A stretch of 64,000 nucleotides of DNA from Coprothermobacter proteolyticus DSM 5265 (GCF_000020945.1 NC_011295.1:744001-808000), one strand, 5' to 3'. Shown: positions 53,772 through 61,499, counted from the first letter of the stretch. A program made the numbers and translations. Notes: generated by a model from the letters alone, not told the origin.

Positions 53772-54531
53772 TCCACTCCGCTCTATATGGCCAACACATA
53801 AAGCTCATGCTCACAGGTACTGCCGACATATGAGTAGGAAGAATCCGTAGAAAAACATCTCCCGCCCAGCTTTCACCGTTTTTTAGCGGGTCGACTGTGC
53901 TCGCTCTAAGAGCGTTGACAAGTTCTTCATAAGCATGCTCATAGCAGGTTGGAAAATTGTTTCCGAAAAGGAAACTCAGTTTGGACTGCTTAACGGCTTC
54001 AGCTGCTGTACCGCCTACAGCCACGCCAAAATGAACTGGAGGGCAAGCCAGAGAGGCCCTTTTCGAAGACCAGCCCTGCAAATCATCAACTACTGTTTCC
54101 CAAGAAGCTGTACCTGGGTATACCTTTAGAAAACAATGCGTTTCCGTACCTGCTCCTGAAATAACCGCACCTAAACCCCTCTTATCACGGACTTCCTCAA
54201 GAAAGCATACTTGGTGTCGCCCTAACGGATGTTGCCCGAAAAAGGGTGAAGAAAGCATTGAGGGTCGTGCAAGATCGTTGAAACAGTTTTCAAAAGCAGT
54301 TTTAATTTCCAACAACTCATCTCGCGTTAATGAGTCATGCCCCACTACAAGGGTAACTACTCCTGTATCTTGGCAAACAGGCAGGTTCAACCTATTACTT
54401 AGGTCAAGGTTTTCTTCAAGCACCTCAAGAAACGTTTCATCTTTAACCAATGAAAGAGATCGCCCTACTCGTGTGGGGTGCAAGAGTAAACAACGAACAA
54501 GATTTTCTATATTTTCCAAATAGGCATTCAT
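53755..54531 (-). CDS. fumA: Class I fumarate hydratase, alpha (N-terminal) subunit
   Basis: Large subunit (258 residues) of the oxygen-sensitive 4Fe-4S fumarase, converting fumarate to malate. Cluster cysteines are expected in LPVCQDTG (near residue 54), in the GTETHCFLKV region and in LACPPVHFGVAVGGTA. The ATG has no ribosome binding site; TTTAAT 5 bases upstream could be a -10 for a leaderless mRNA, which would fit since a strong rpsU terminator ends 9 bases before the gene. TtdA is the alternative family assignment. Confidence 0.88.
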   Translation of the reverse strand: MNAYLENIENLVRCLLLHPTRVGRSLSLVKDETFLEVLEENLDLSNRLNLPVCQDTGVVTLVVGHDSLTRDELLEIKTAFENCFNDLARPSMLSSPFFGQHPLGRHQVCFLEEVRDKRGLGAVISGAGTETHCFLKVYPGTASWETVVDDLQGWSSKRASLACPPVHFGVAVGGTAAEAVKQSKLSFLFGNNFPTCYEHAYEELVNALRASTVDPLKNGESWAGDVFLRILPTHMSAVPVSMSFMCWPYRAEWIDLGA

Positions 54532-54540
54532 GGCAAATTA

Positions 54541-54568
54541 AAAGAGAGGGGAGTAATCCCCTCTCTTT
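54541..54568 (-). terminator. Terminator after rpsU
   Basis: Perfect 12-base stem AAAGAGAGGGGA/TCCCCTCTCTTT with a GTAA loop. The proximal arm overlaps the rpsU stop codon, and TTTTAATTT follows on the - strand. Confidence 0.9.
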
Positions 54569-54713
54569 ATTTTTTCTTTTTCTTCTTTGTCTTCGGCGTG
54601 TAAATCTCGTGTTTCCTGAAGTCCTCCAATATTTTATCCTTTTCTACTTCTTTACGAAACCGTCGCAGCATGTCATCCAAAGACTCATTTTCTCGCTTTT
54701 TTACTTCGGCCAT
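54567..54713 (-). CDS. rpsU: 30S ribosomal protein S21
   Basis: Small-subunit protein of 48 residues with the S21 pattern: EVKKRENESLDDMLRRFRKE, then EVEKDKILEDFRKHEIYTP and a poly-lysine tail (KTKKKKKK). AAAGGAGGGGAGC precedes the ATG. The gene is too short to show in long-ORF searches. The order mtaB, HIT, rpsU is Firmicutes-like, although here two ABC genes are inserted between mtaB and HIT. A terminator lies on its stop codon. Confidence 0.95.
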   Translation of the reverse strand: MAEVKKRENESLDDMLRRFRKEVEKDKILEDFRKHEIYTPKTKKKKKK

Positions 54714-54740
54714 TGCGCTCCCCTCCTTTCGGTATCTGCT

Positions 54741-55070
54741 TTATCCTGGAGGCCAACCAAAAGGCCTTCCTCCCAGTAGATGAACATGAGCATGATAAAC
54801 AGTCTGACCGCCATCGGGACCATTGTTTATGACAATTCTATAACCGTTACTAAAGCCTTCTCGTGTAGCCAAGGCTTTTGCTGTCTCCAACATTGCTAGT
54901 AGTATATCATTTGGAACGTTGTCAATGCTGGGGAAATGTTCTTTCGGCATAATTAATAAATGTATCGGAGCTTGAGGATTAGTATCCCTTATAGCAATAA
55001 CCTTTTCATCCTCCCATTCTACCGTGGCAGGACTTTTTCCTTGAACAATGTTACAAAAAACGCATTCCAT
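54741..55070 (-). CDS. HIT family protein (HinT-like)
   Basis: Histidine-triad nucleotide hydrolase of 109 residues, probably cleaving adenosine phosphoramidates. The triad is HAHVH at 93-97 (TVYHAHVHLLGG). The N-terminal CVFCNIVQG has the two Cys often seen in bacterial HinT, and NNGPDGGQTVYH is typical. GAAAGGTAG precedes the ATG. It is 27 bases upstream of rpsU and likely co-transcribed. Confidence 0.93.
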   Translation of the reverse strand: MECVFCNIVQGKSPATVEWEDEKVIAIRDTNPQAPIHLLIMPKEHFPSIDNVPNDILLAMLETAKALATREGFSNGYRIVINNGPDGGQTVYHAHVHLLGGRPFGWPPG

Positions 55071-55128
55071 TTCTACCTTTCGGCACCGCCTTTACTCCTA
55101 ACCATTTTACCACAGTTTGACCCTACTA

Positions 55129-55134
55129 TATAAT
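55129..55134 (+). promoter_or_regulatory. -10 box placing the start site on the GTG of the FecCD gene (leaderless)
   Basis: TATAAT ends exactly 6 bases before GTG 55141; TTACCA about 18 bases upstream is a possible -35. No ribosome binding site is present. Confidence 0.6.
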
Positions 55135-55140
55135 GGTACT

Positions 55141-56088
55141 GTGAAGGACGAACGAAATGTCTTGGCATTGCTGCTACTGCTCTACGTGATAACGTTCTTT
55201 GTATCTTTGTCATGGGGGCAGGTCAAGGTAAGTTTGATATCGCCAACGCAAGACGAACTTACACTTCTTTATTACCGTTTGAATAGGTTCGTTACAGCGT
55301 CCATAGTTGGCGCGGTACTTTCGTGTACTGCTTTGACGCTGCAAACCGTGACGCGGAACTACTTAGTTGACAGTGGGTTACTCGGGGTAAATTCAGGTGC
55401 AGTACTTGGAAAGGTACTCTCAATGTTCTTAAAAGTTGGGCCAAGCCAGTTGATTGCGCTAGCTGGAAGCATGATCGCACTGATTGCAACCTTCACCCTG
55501 GGAAGTTTGGGTGGGAGTGATATTTTAAGGCTTGTAGTAGCTGGAGTTGTGGTTAACTCTGTCCTCTCCAGTGCCATTTCACTAATTTCTCTCTACCTCT
55601 ACACATCTGCAGCTAGCGTTTTGTCATGGACTCTAGGGCATATTAGGACTGTGAGCACCAGTGAACTGATTATCATGGTTGTTTCTTTAGTGCTCTGCTT
55701 CGTTCTTGTGTCCCGTAGTAAACAACTGGACATCCTGACCTTGTCAAAGGAAGAAGCAATGAGCTTAGGTGTGAATTACAAGAGTGAAGTGTTCTTACTC
55801 ATTGCAGTTTCCGCATTAGCAGGTAGCTTAATTTCATCCATTTTTGGTGTATTCAGTTTCGTTGGAGTGGCAGCTCCCAATATGGCTCGTCGCATTGTTT
55901 CAGGCGGTCACTTAAAGCTGTTCTTATTTTCGAGCATCATTGGAGCATTGCTTATGGCTGTTTCTGATGTGATTGCAAGAACATCACTAGCAGGTATTGA
56001 AATCCCCACTGGTCTCGTGGTTAGTTTTGCTGGCGCAGTCTTTTATCTGTATTTCTTCTGGAGTATGTCTCGTGATTATAGTTCCTGA
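55141..56088 (+). CDS. FecCD-family ABC transporter permease
   Basis: Integral membrane permease (315 residues, about nine to ten helices) of the BtuC/FecCD type used for iron-siderophore, heme or cobalamin uptake. Landmarks: RLNRFVTASIVGAVLSCT with TLQTVTRNYL, corresponding to the RLPR ... GAxLAxxGxxxQxxxRNPLA pattern in altered form, GLLGVNSGAVLGK, VAVSALAG-like segment, and FVGVAAPNMARRIV. The frame is open from TTG 55117, but promoter spacing and the sequence point to GTG 55141. The next gene, its ATPase, overlaps by 17 bases. No binding-protein gene is adjacent, so cargo is unknown. Confidence 0.87.
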   Translation: MKDERNVLALLLLLYVITFFVSLSWGQVKVSLISPTQDELTLLYYRLNRFVTASIVGAVLSCTALTLQTVTRNYLVDSGLLGVNSGAVLGKVLSMFLKVGPSQLIALAGSMIALIATFTLGSLGGSDILRLVVAGVVVNSVLSSAISLISLYLYTSAASVLSWTLGHIRTVSTSELIIMVVSLVLCFVLVSRSKQLDILTLSKEEAMSLGVNYKSEVFLLIAVSALAGSLISSIFGVFSFVGVAAPNMARRIVSGGHLKLFLFSSIIGALLMAVSDVIARTSLAGIEIPTGLVVSFAGAVFYLYFFWSMSRDYSS

Positions 56089-56731
56089 AACAAGCTTTTC
56101 CTATAACGCACATTTTAGTTTGTCTTTACCTAGCACTACCATTGATACTTTTCCCACGTTTCTCATAGGACCAAATGGTTCCGGAAAAACTACATTACTA
56201 AAGATTTTGGGTGGTTTTTTCAAGGTATCGCCTCCTGTGAAGGTAAAATGGCAAGGTACTCTCCGTGAAACAAGACCAATCTACTTCGCGTACATGCCAG
56301 CAAAGCCCACGTATGATCCTAACTTTACTGTAAGAAATTACTTGATGCTCTCTGGTAACAAAAGACAACTTGAGACTATAGCTAAAGAACTAGAGCTTAC
56401 CAAGTGGTTAGGACGCAGGATGGGCACGCTTTCTTCTGGTTGGCTGCAACGTGTGTTCATAGCCAGAATACTCCTTCAAGATACACCCTATGTACTAATG
56501 GATGAACCTACAAGCTTCTTGGACCCTGAAGCGAGAAAGGATCTCATTGAGAGCTTATCTAGGCACCCCGAGAAACATTTTGTGATTTCATCGCACGACT
56601 TGTCTTTTCTATCAAGTTTCGGCAAATTTGTGATTGGGCTGCGTGATGGTAATGTAGTTTTCCGCGGTTCCACAATAGACTTCTTTGAAAGAGGTATAGA
56701 GGACGTTTTTGTCACAGGCTACATAATGTAG
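56072..56731 (+). CDS. ABC transporter ATP-binding protein (partner of FecCD permease)
   Basis: Short ATPase of 219 residues from GTG 56072, with GGAG upstream; the open frame extends into the permease gene. Walker A is GPNGSGKT at 33-40 and Walker B YVLMDEPTSFLDP, with the H-loop in FVISSHDLSF. The signature is degenerate, LSSGWLQRV instead of LSGGQxQR, so hydrolysis may be slower or regulated. The last 13 bases form a palindrome shared with the 3' end of mtaB. Confidence 0.87.
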   Translation: MIIVPETSFSYNAHFSLSLPSTTIDTFPTFLIGPNGSGKTTLLKILGGFFKVSPPVKVKWQGTLRETRPIYFAYMPAKPTYDPNFTVRNYLMLSGNKRQLETIAKELELTKWLGRRMGTLSSGWLQRVFIARILLQDTPYVLMDEPTSFLDPEARKDLIESLSRHPEKHFVISSHDLSFLSSFGKFVIGLRDGNVVFRGSTIDFFERGIEDVFVTGYIM

Positions 56732-57885
56732 CTGTTTTCTACAATGGGCACGTGTTTAATGCCCGAAAAAGGTTCACTTGGGACATAAATGTAATTGTCC
56801 GTCAGTGCCAGGTTCTCACTTCTTAAGTACACAGCCGGCCTATAGCTTTTTTTCTGCGATTCTATGAAACTCTTCTTAAGAGTTTCACCCAGTTCATTTA
56901 GTAATGCAGCGCGTTTTCTAACCACAGTACTCGGAAGTGTCCTCATCTGCGAAGCTGGAGTGCCAGGTCTCACTGAAAAAGGAAACACATGAACTTTCGA
57001 AAAGCGTAAATCCGAAAGAAAACTCATAGTCATAAGAGAATCCTGCACTGTTTCGGTGGGATAGCCCACTATGATGTCAGCTGTGAAAGCAAATCCGCTA
57101 TCCAGATTCCTAAGCTGAAGCAACATCTGAGTAAGATCTCCCAAGGGGGCTCTGTTCATGCTTTTTAGAACCTTATCTGAGGCGCTTTGCAAGGAAATAT
57201 GAAGATGCCTAGCCAATGGATAAACACAAAAGAGCTCAATCATTCTAGCATTAATCATTTCCGGGTATACTGAGGAAAGCCTGACCCTCATATTGTATTC
57301 AGCAGCTACCTTTGATACACATTCTATTAGATCGAGATAATTCTTCTCCCCTTCTCGCCATAACATTAAGTTTGTGCCTGTCAATACAACCTCAGAAATG
57401 CCTCTTTCTGACATCAAACGTATCTCCTGCAGTATTTCCCCCAGAGGCCTGCTACGTACTTCTCCTCTTTCCAAAGAACTTACGCAGTATGTGCAACGCC
57501 AATTACAGCCTTCTTCCACCTTAACGAAACCACGACTACGATCAGGATAGAAAGGTATAACCTTAGGTGCCGAAAAACTCCCCAACTGCTGCATAAAACT
57601 ATCTAACTGGTCCACACGTACTAAAGTGACACTCTCATCTGCCAGATCCGTAAGGGTGATGTTTGTTCCGCAGCCCGTTAGTATGATTTTCTTGCCTTGA
57701 GCTTTCCATTTTTGCACAAAGCGTCTTACTTCTGCTTCTGCTTTGTGTGTTACAACGCAGCTGAACAAAACAATGATATCGGCGTCATTAGGCTGAGCCA
57801 CATAGTTTTTACCCAAACCAATAGTCCAGCGTGCTGCATCATACTGGTTAACTTTGCATCCGAAAAAATGAACTGCAAACTTCAT
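56719..57885 (-). CDS. mtaB: tRNA N6-threonylcarbamoyladenosine methylthiotransferase (MtaB)
   Basis: Radical-SAM methylthiotransferase that makes ms2t6A37 in tRNAs reading ANN codons, 388 residues. The N-terminal VHFFGCKVNQYDA has the first Cys of the auxiliary cluster and the GCKVNQYD motif that separates MtaB from MiaB; the radical SAM motif is EEGCNWRCTYCVS. The C-terminal TRAM region is short. It overlaps rsmE by 4 bases. Together with MiaB it covers both common 2-methylthio modifications. Confidence 0.92.
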   Translation of the reverse strand: MKFAVHFFGCKVNQYDAARWTIGLGKNYVAQPNDADIIVLFSCVVTHKAEAEVRRFVQKWKAQGKKIILTGCGTNITLTDLADESVTLVRVDQLDSFMQQLGSFSAPKVIPFYPDRSRGFVKVEEGCNWRCTYCVSSLERGEVRSRPLGEILQEIRLMSERGISEVVLTGTNLMLWREGEKNYLDLIECVSKVAAEYNMRVRLSSVYPEMINARMIELFCVYPLARHLHISLQSASDKVLKSMNRAPLGDLTQMLLQLRNLDSGFAFTADIIVGYPTETVQDSLMTMSFLSDLRFSKVHVFPFSVRPGTPASQMRTLPSTVVRKRAALLNELGETLKKSFIESQKKSYRPAVYLRSENLALTDNYIYVPSEPFSGIKHVPIVENSYIM

Positions 57886-58610
57886 CCTACAAGCCCTTTG
57901 ATAAAATCAATAGCCATTACGGCAACGGAAGCTGCCCACCTGCTTCTGAATATGACTGCACCCAAGCTCGTAGTAATTGCGCGTTTGGAAAGCTCCTCTG
58001 CTTCAGATGGGTCGAAACCCCCTTCTGGACCTACCACTAGTGCAATATGATTAGCTCTTTCAATTTCCGTAGTGTAGTTTCTTAGGTTAGCTTCTGCGTT
58101 TTCGTACAGAAAGAGTACCAAGTCAGCTTCATTGAACAGCGCCAGAGCATCTCGTAGAAAAAGCGGCTGCTTTATCTCAGTTGTACTGCAAAATCCACCT
58201 ACTTTGCAAGATTCTAAAGCAATACGTTGCCAACGCATCAGTTTATTGCTACCCACTTGTTTTACAGTGGTTCTAGCTGTGATCATTGGGTATACTTGAT
58301 CAACTCCAAGCTGCGAACAGAGAGCTATGATGTCATCCATTGCAGTGCCTTTTGGAACAGCCTGGAACAGTGAAATGGAGAAGCTTTTTTGTATACAATT
58401 AGAAACCACATCTTCAATGACCAAAGACTTAGTTTCGATGTCGTATGTGGTGATATACTCTTTTCCACTACCATCAAACACCACTATTTTACAGTCCTGA
58501 GCTCCTCTTAAAACCTGTTCTATGTAACGCTGCAGACTCTTGTCAATGGTAACGACTCTTTCGTCCAGATCAATGAGGCTGTTTTCTACAAAGACTCTAT
58601 ATTTGCGCAT
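57882..58610 (-). CDS. rsmE: 16S rRNA m3U1498 methyltransferase
   Basis: SPOUT methyltransferase of 242 residues. An N-terminal PUA-like domain (about 1-70) precedes the knotted domain with LFQAVPKGTAMDDII, CSQLGVDQVYPM, and the SAM-binding IALVVGPEGGFDPSEAEEL; the C-terminal SLGAVIFRSRWAASVAV corresponds to the LGxRILRxETA motif, here with variant residues (FRSRWAA). It lies 3 bases after prmA, as in Firmicutes. Confidence 0.93.
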   Translation of the reverse strand: MRKYRVFVENSLIDLDERVVTIDKSLQRYIEQVLRGAQDCKIVVFDGSGKEYITTYDIETKSLVIEDVVSNCIQKSFSISLFQAVPKGTAMDDIIALCSQLGVDQVYPMITARTTVKQVGSNKLMRWQRIALESCKVGGFCSTTEIKQPLFLRDALALFNEADLVLFLYENAEANLRNYTTEIERANHIALVVGPEGGFDPSEAEELSKRAITTSLGAVIFRSRWAASVAVMAIDFIKGLVG

Positions 58611-58613
58611 AGT

Positions 58614-59405
58614 TTATGTTCTTCTATAGAGAAAAGCAATCCAGTCTTCCCCAAAAACGGCTAAATAAGGCTCACCAAAGGATTCCACGATTCTATTGTA
58701 ATCTTCAAAAGGAATTCCAGAAAGTACTAAGAATTCTCTTGCCAAAGGTTGTAAAACCTCTCTGAGGCCCAAGAGAAGATCAGTAACTAAGTTAGCTGAC
58801 ACAACATCGTACTCACCCTTTAATTCGTAGGCGTCAGCTACTTCAAAGCTTATGTCTACATCGTTTAGTTTTGCGTTGTCCAAAGCGTTCTCTACGGAAA
58901 TGGGATCAATATCTACGCCTGTCACCTTAGAGCATCCTCGTTTCTTTGCGTAGATAGCTAATATACCGCTTCCCGTTCCAACGTCAAGAAGGCTTTTTCC
59001 CTGCAGTGGAAGAATACTAAGAAGAACCAAAGCCAGTTGTGTGCTCGCGTGTTCTCCGGTTCCAAATGCCATGCCTGGATAGATTAGTAGGTCATCTTCA
59101 CGATGTTCTTCCCATGGTGGTAAAATTCGAGTTCCAGCCACACTAACCCCTTTGAATTTACCCCTTAGGTCATCTAGCCATTGCTGGTTATCATAACCCA
59201 GCTCTTCTATGGGCCAGCGTTGGGAAATATCTTCTGGCAGTTTAGCATCTTCAGGAAGGTACAACTCGACTATGCTTGTTCCATTTGCATTTTGCACGAG
59301 ATAACCCATGTTAGGAAAACGTTCATGTAGGTCAGCTAATAACTTCTCAAAATCTTGTTCGTCTTCCACCTTAATCGCATATCTTTTGAATTTCTTTTCT
59401 GGCAA
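58614..59405 (-). CDS. prmA: Ribosomal protein L11 methyltransferase
   Basis: SAM-dependent methyltransferase that trimethylates ribosomal protein L11. The 263 residues include PGMAFGTGEHASTQLAL and LDVGTGSGILAIYAKKRG for SAM binding, and VVSANLVTDLL in place of the usual NI(L) motif. The N-terminal substrate domain is shorter than in E. coli (293 residues). It overlaps the end of hrcA by 35 bases, so the two are translationally linked. Confidence 0.93.
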   Translation of the reverse strand: MPEKKFKRYAIKVEDEQDFEKLLADLHERFPNMGYLVQNANGTSIVELYLPEDAKLPEDISQRWPIEELGYDNQQWLDDLRGKFKGVSVAGTRILPPWEEHREDDLLIYPGMAFGTGEHASTQLALVLLSILPLQGKSLLDVGTGSGILAIYAKKRGCSKVTGVDIDPISVENALDNAKLNDVDISFEVADAYELKGEYDVVSANLVTDLLLGLREVLQPLAREFLVLSGIPFEDYNRIVESFGEPYLAVFGEDWIAFLYRRT

Positions 59406-60348
59406 TATCCTTCACACCTTTCAAAGTATCAATTACTTTTTCTAAATCTTTATCGCGCCTTACAAAAGTACCCATGAAACTCATAACTTTGCTAGTACTT
59501 ATGTCTGCAAACATGCCAACGCTTTGATTCACCAAAACTTTATCCAAGAGAACACCAAGATCTATCCTCCACAATATTCTGTTATAGACATATGCAGGAT
59601 TCTGTTTAGCTACCTCGAGTAGCGTGTTTATCTCTTTAATGGTTTCGGGCGAGGGATTGTCGCCTAGAAAGTATACTGCCTTCGGGTTACCAGCATTTTG
59701 TTTAAGTAAACGGTATAGTACATCCCTTACAGGTCCGTACTTTTTGTCAAATAGGTCTGTTTTATCTTTTATGATATCGGCGGCGTCAGAACACGATTTA
59801 TTCTTAATCAGCTCATCTAAGAGAGAGCTAAGCAGTTCCATACTTGCTTCTGTAACTGCCATCTCAAGGTTCGCTATACCTGATTCCACAGTACCATCGT
59901 CAAAAACTACTACCAGCGCAACCTTTGTAGCAGTTATAGGGATAAATCTAACAGTAGAGACCATCGGCTTTGCAAAGGCTATACCAATGGAGGGAGAACC
60001 GACGTCTTCGCTAACCCACTGAACACCATTTACTAGTACATCTTCTACTGTAGCTGCCTCCATTTGCCTAAATTCTGTGTTAGTTTCATATGTATTCTTT
60101 AAGAGAGCCTCAATTAGTTTCATGCCAAAGTACAGACTTACTCCTTCTTCAGTAGGCTCATAAGGAGATACCCTTGTGTCCTGCTTTAGATATCCTTTTT
60201 TAGCAAGCACTGCCAGTTCATTACGTATGGTGGCACTGCTCCACTGTTCGTTTAGCATTTCTGACAACTGCGCAGAAGAAGGCGCACGGCCATTTTTTAG
60301 GTAAGAGTCAACAAGAGTAATCAATATGTTTCTTTGCCTTTCTGTCAT
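59371..60348 (-). CDS. hrcA: Heat-inducible transcription repressor HrcA
   Basis: Repressor of class I heat-shock genes that binds CIRCE. The 325 residues start with a winged helix (TERQRNILITLVDSYLKNG, SSATIRNELAVLAKKGYL), followed by the GAF-like HrcA domain. In most Firmicutes hrcA is followed by grpE-dnaK-dnaJ and then prmA-rsmE-mtaB; here prmA follows directly. TATAAT ends 11 bases before the ATG and no Shine-Dalgarno is present, so the leader is at most about 5 bases. No CIRCE palindrome was found near it. Confidence 0.93.
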   Translation of the reverse strand: MTERQRNILITLVDSYLKNGRAPSSAQLSEMLNEQWSSATIRNELAVLAKKGYLKQDTRVSPYEPTEEGVSLYFGMKLIEALLKNTYETNTEFRQMEAATVEDVLVNGVQWVSEDVGSPSIGIAFAKPMVSTVRFIPITATKVALVVVFDDGTVESGIANLEMAVTEASMELLSSLLDELIKNKSCSDAADIIKDKTDLFDKKYGPVRDVLYRLLKQNAGNPKAVYFLGDNPSPETIKEINTLLEVAKQNPAYVYNRILWRIDLGVLLDKVLVNQSVGMFADISTSKVMSFMGTFVRRDKDLEKVIDTLKGVKDIARKEIQKICD

Positions 60349-60359
60349 AACTTTGATTT

Positions 60360-60365
60360 ATTATA
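60360..60365 (-). promoter_or_regulatory. -10 box for hrcA
   Basis: TATAAT on the - strand, 11 bases from the hrcA ATG; predicted leader about 4-5 bases. Confidence 0.5.
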
Positions 60366-60406
60366 TCAATAATAGGAACAGACAACACTCTGAGGAGGTG
60401 GCAATT

Positions 60407-60892
60407 TTGGTGGAAATCCTATTAGTGCCTGTGGAGAAGGAAGAGCAGCAAAATGTTATTTTAGGACAAGCACATTTTATAAAAACGGTTGAAGATCTCC
60501 ATGAAGCCATAGTAAACAGTAACTACAATATACGTTTTGGGCTCGCATTCAATGAAGCTTCTGGCCCACGGCTGATCAGGTTTAGTGGCAATGACGACAA
60601 GCTAATCGAATTAGCTAAGAAGAATGCCATGAACATTGGTGCAGGTCACTTTTTTATCATCGTCATGGAAGAAGGTTACCCAATCAATGTGCTAAATGCC
60701 ATTAAGAATGTCCCTGAAGTGGCTCACATTTATGCTGCAGGCGCTAATCCTATGCAAGTAATAGTTGCTAAAACTGACATGGGGAACGCTGTTCTTGGAG
60801 TGGTTGATGGCTTTTCTCCACTTGGTTTTGAAGACGAGGAAGCCGTAAAAGACCGTAAAGATTTACTTAGAAAGATTGGCTACAAGCTTTGA
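60407..60892 (+). CDS. Adenosine-specific kinase-like protein (PF04008)
   Basis: Small protein of 161 residues from TTG 60407 (GTG 60410 is an alternative), 8 bases after GAGGAGG. It matches the DUF355/adenosine-specific kinase family common in archaea and thermophiles: FGLAFNEASGPRLIR, KKNAMNIGAGHFFII, PINVLNAIKNVPEV, IYAAGANPMQVIVAKT and AVLGVVDGFSP. The family name rests on structural and limited biochemical work, so catalytic activity is not assured. Divergent from hrcA. Confidence 0.88.
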   Translation: MVEILLVPVEKEEQQNVILGQAHFIKTVEDLHEAIVNSNYNIRFGLAFNEASGPRLIRFSGNDDKLIELAKKNAMNIGAGHFFIIVMEEGYPINVLNAIKNVPEVAHIYAAGANPMQVIVAKTDMGNAVLGVVDGFSPLGFEDEEAVKDRKDLLRKIGYKL

Positions 60893-61146
60893 GTAGTATG
60901 TGAATGTGACATCCTACTTCAAAACGAATACAATCCATACAAAGGGCGCAACAGGGTGCAAACGGGTGCAAATGTATTTTACCTCTTTCGTTTCGTTGTG
61001 TTATTAGTTCAGCGTTCCATATCGCTAGTATGAAGAGAATCGAGCCAGGCAGGAAAAGCCGGAAATTTGGGCTTTGAAATAGCTTCTTGCACCGTTTTGT
61101 CCTATTGCGAGAAATGAGCAGAGATCCTGAAGCACGAGGCATTTTA
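60893..61146. other. Intergenic region with a 10-base direct repeat
   Basis: No gene is recognisable in these 254 bases. Positions 60944-60973 hold three consecutive 10-base units, GGGCGCAACA, GGGTGCAAAC and GGGTGCAAAT. A related inverted copy (TTGCACCGT) is at 61087-61095. The region is the distal flank of the tRNA-Gly/Cys unit. Confidence 0.5.
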
Positions 61147-61220
61147 TGGAGGCGCCTGGCGGAGTCGAACCGCCCTACAGGGATTTGCAGTCCCGTGCCT
61201 AACCGCTCGGCCAAGGCGCC
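61147..61220 (-). tRNA. tRNA-Cys (GCA)
   Basis: Acceptor GGCGCCT/AGGCGCC region, anticodon loop CTGCAAA (anticodon GCA), discriminator T (U73, a cysteine identity element) and encoded CCA. It lies 6 bases after tRNA-Gly in the same unit. Confidence 0.96.
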
Positions 61221-61226
61221 ACTTTT

Positions 61227-61301
61227 TGGAGCGGGCAACGGGATTCGAACCCGCGACCCTCAGCTTGGGAAGCTGATGTTCTACCACTGAACTATGCCCG
61301 C
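61227..61301 (-). tRNA. tRNA-Gly (CCC)
   Basis: Acceptor GCGGGCA with 3' TGCCCGC, anticodon loop TTCCCAA (anticodon CCC), discriminator T and encoded CCA. First tRNA of the Gly-Cys unit, 9 bases after a -10 box. Confidence 0.96.
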
Positions 61302-61310
61302 ACCCAATAA

Positions 61311-61338
61311 ATTATACCAAAGCCCGGAAGTTCTACAA
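61311..61338 (-). promoter_or_regulatory. Promoter for tRNA-Gly and tRNA-Cys
   Basis: TTGTAG (61333-61338) and TATAAT (61311-61316) on the - strand, spacer 16. Predicted start 2-3 bases before the tRNA-Gly 5' end. The 115 bases separating it from tRNA-Phe also hold a T8 run just after tRNA-Phe that may end the upstream unit. Confidence 0.65.
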
Positions 61339-61416
61339 AGGTATGCCTAGTACTTTGTGTTTTGGAATAATCGTTTTATCATTTTGGGAAGGCCGCGTAA
61401 AAAGTGGCAAAAAAAA

Positions 61417-61492
61417 TGGTGCCGAGGGACGGAATCGAACCGCCGACACGGGGATTTTCAGTCCCCTGCTCTACCGACTGAGCTACCTCGGC
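61417..61492 (-). tRNA. tRNA-Phe (GAA)
   Basis: Acceptor GCCGAGG/CCTCGGC, anticodon loop CTGAAAA (anticodon GAA), discriminator A, encoded CCA. A run of eight T residues follows on the - strand. Last of the Leu-Val-Asp-Phe unit. Confidence 0.97.
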
Positions 61493-61499
61493 ACTAAAA

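Noticed and set aside
60326-60406. N-terminal extension of the adenosine-kinase-like protein from 60326
   Set aside because: The extension would read through the hrcA promoter; GAGGAGG before TTG 60407 and family alignment support the shorter form.
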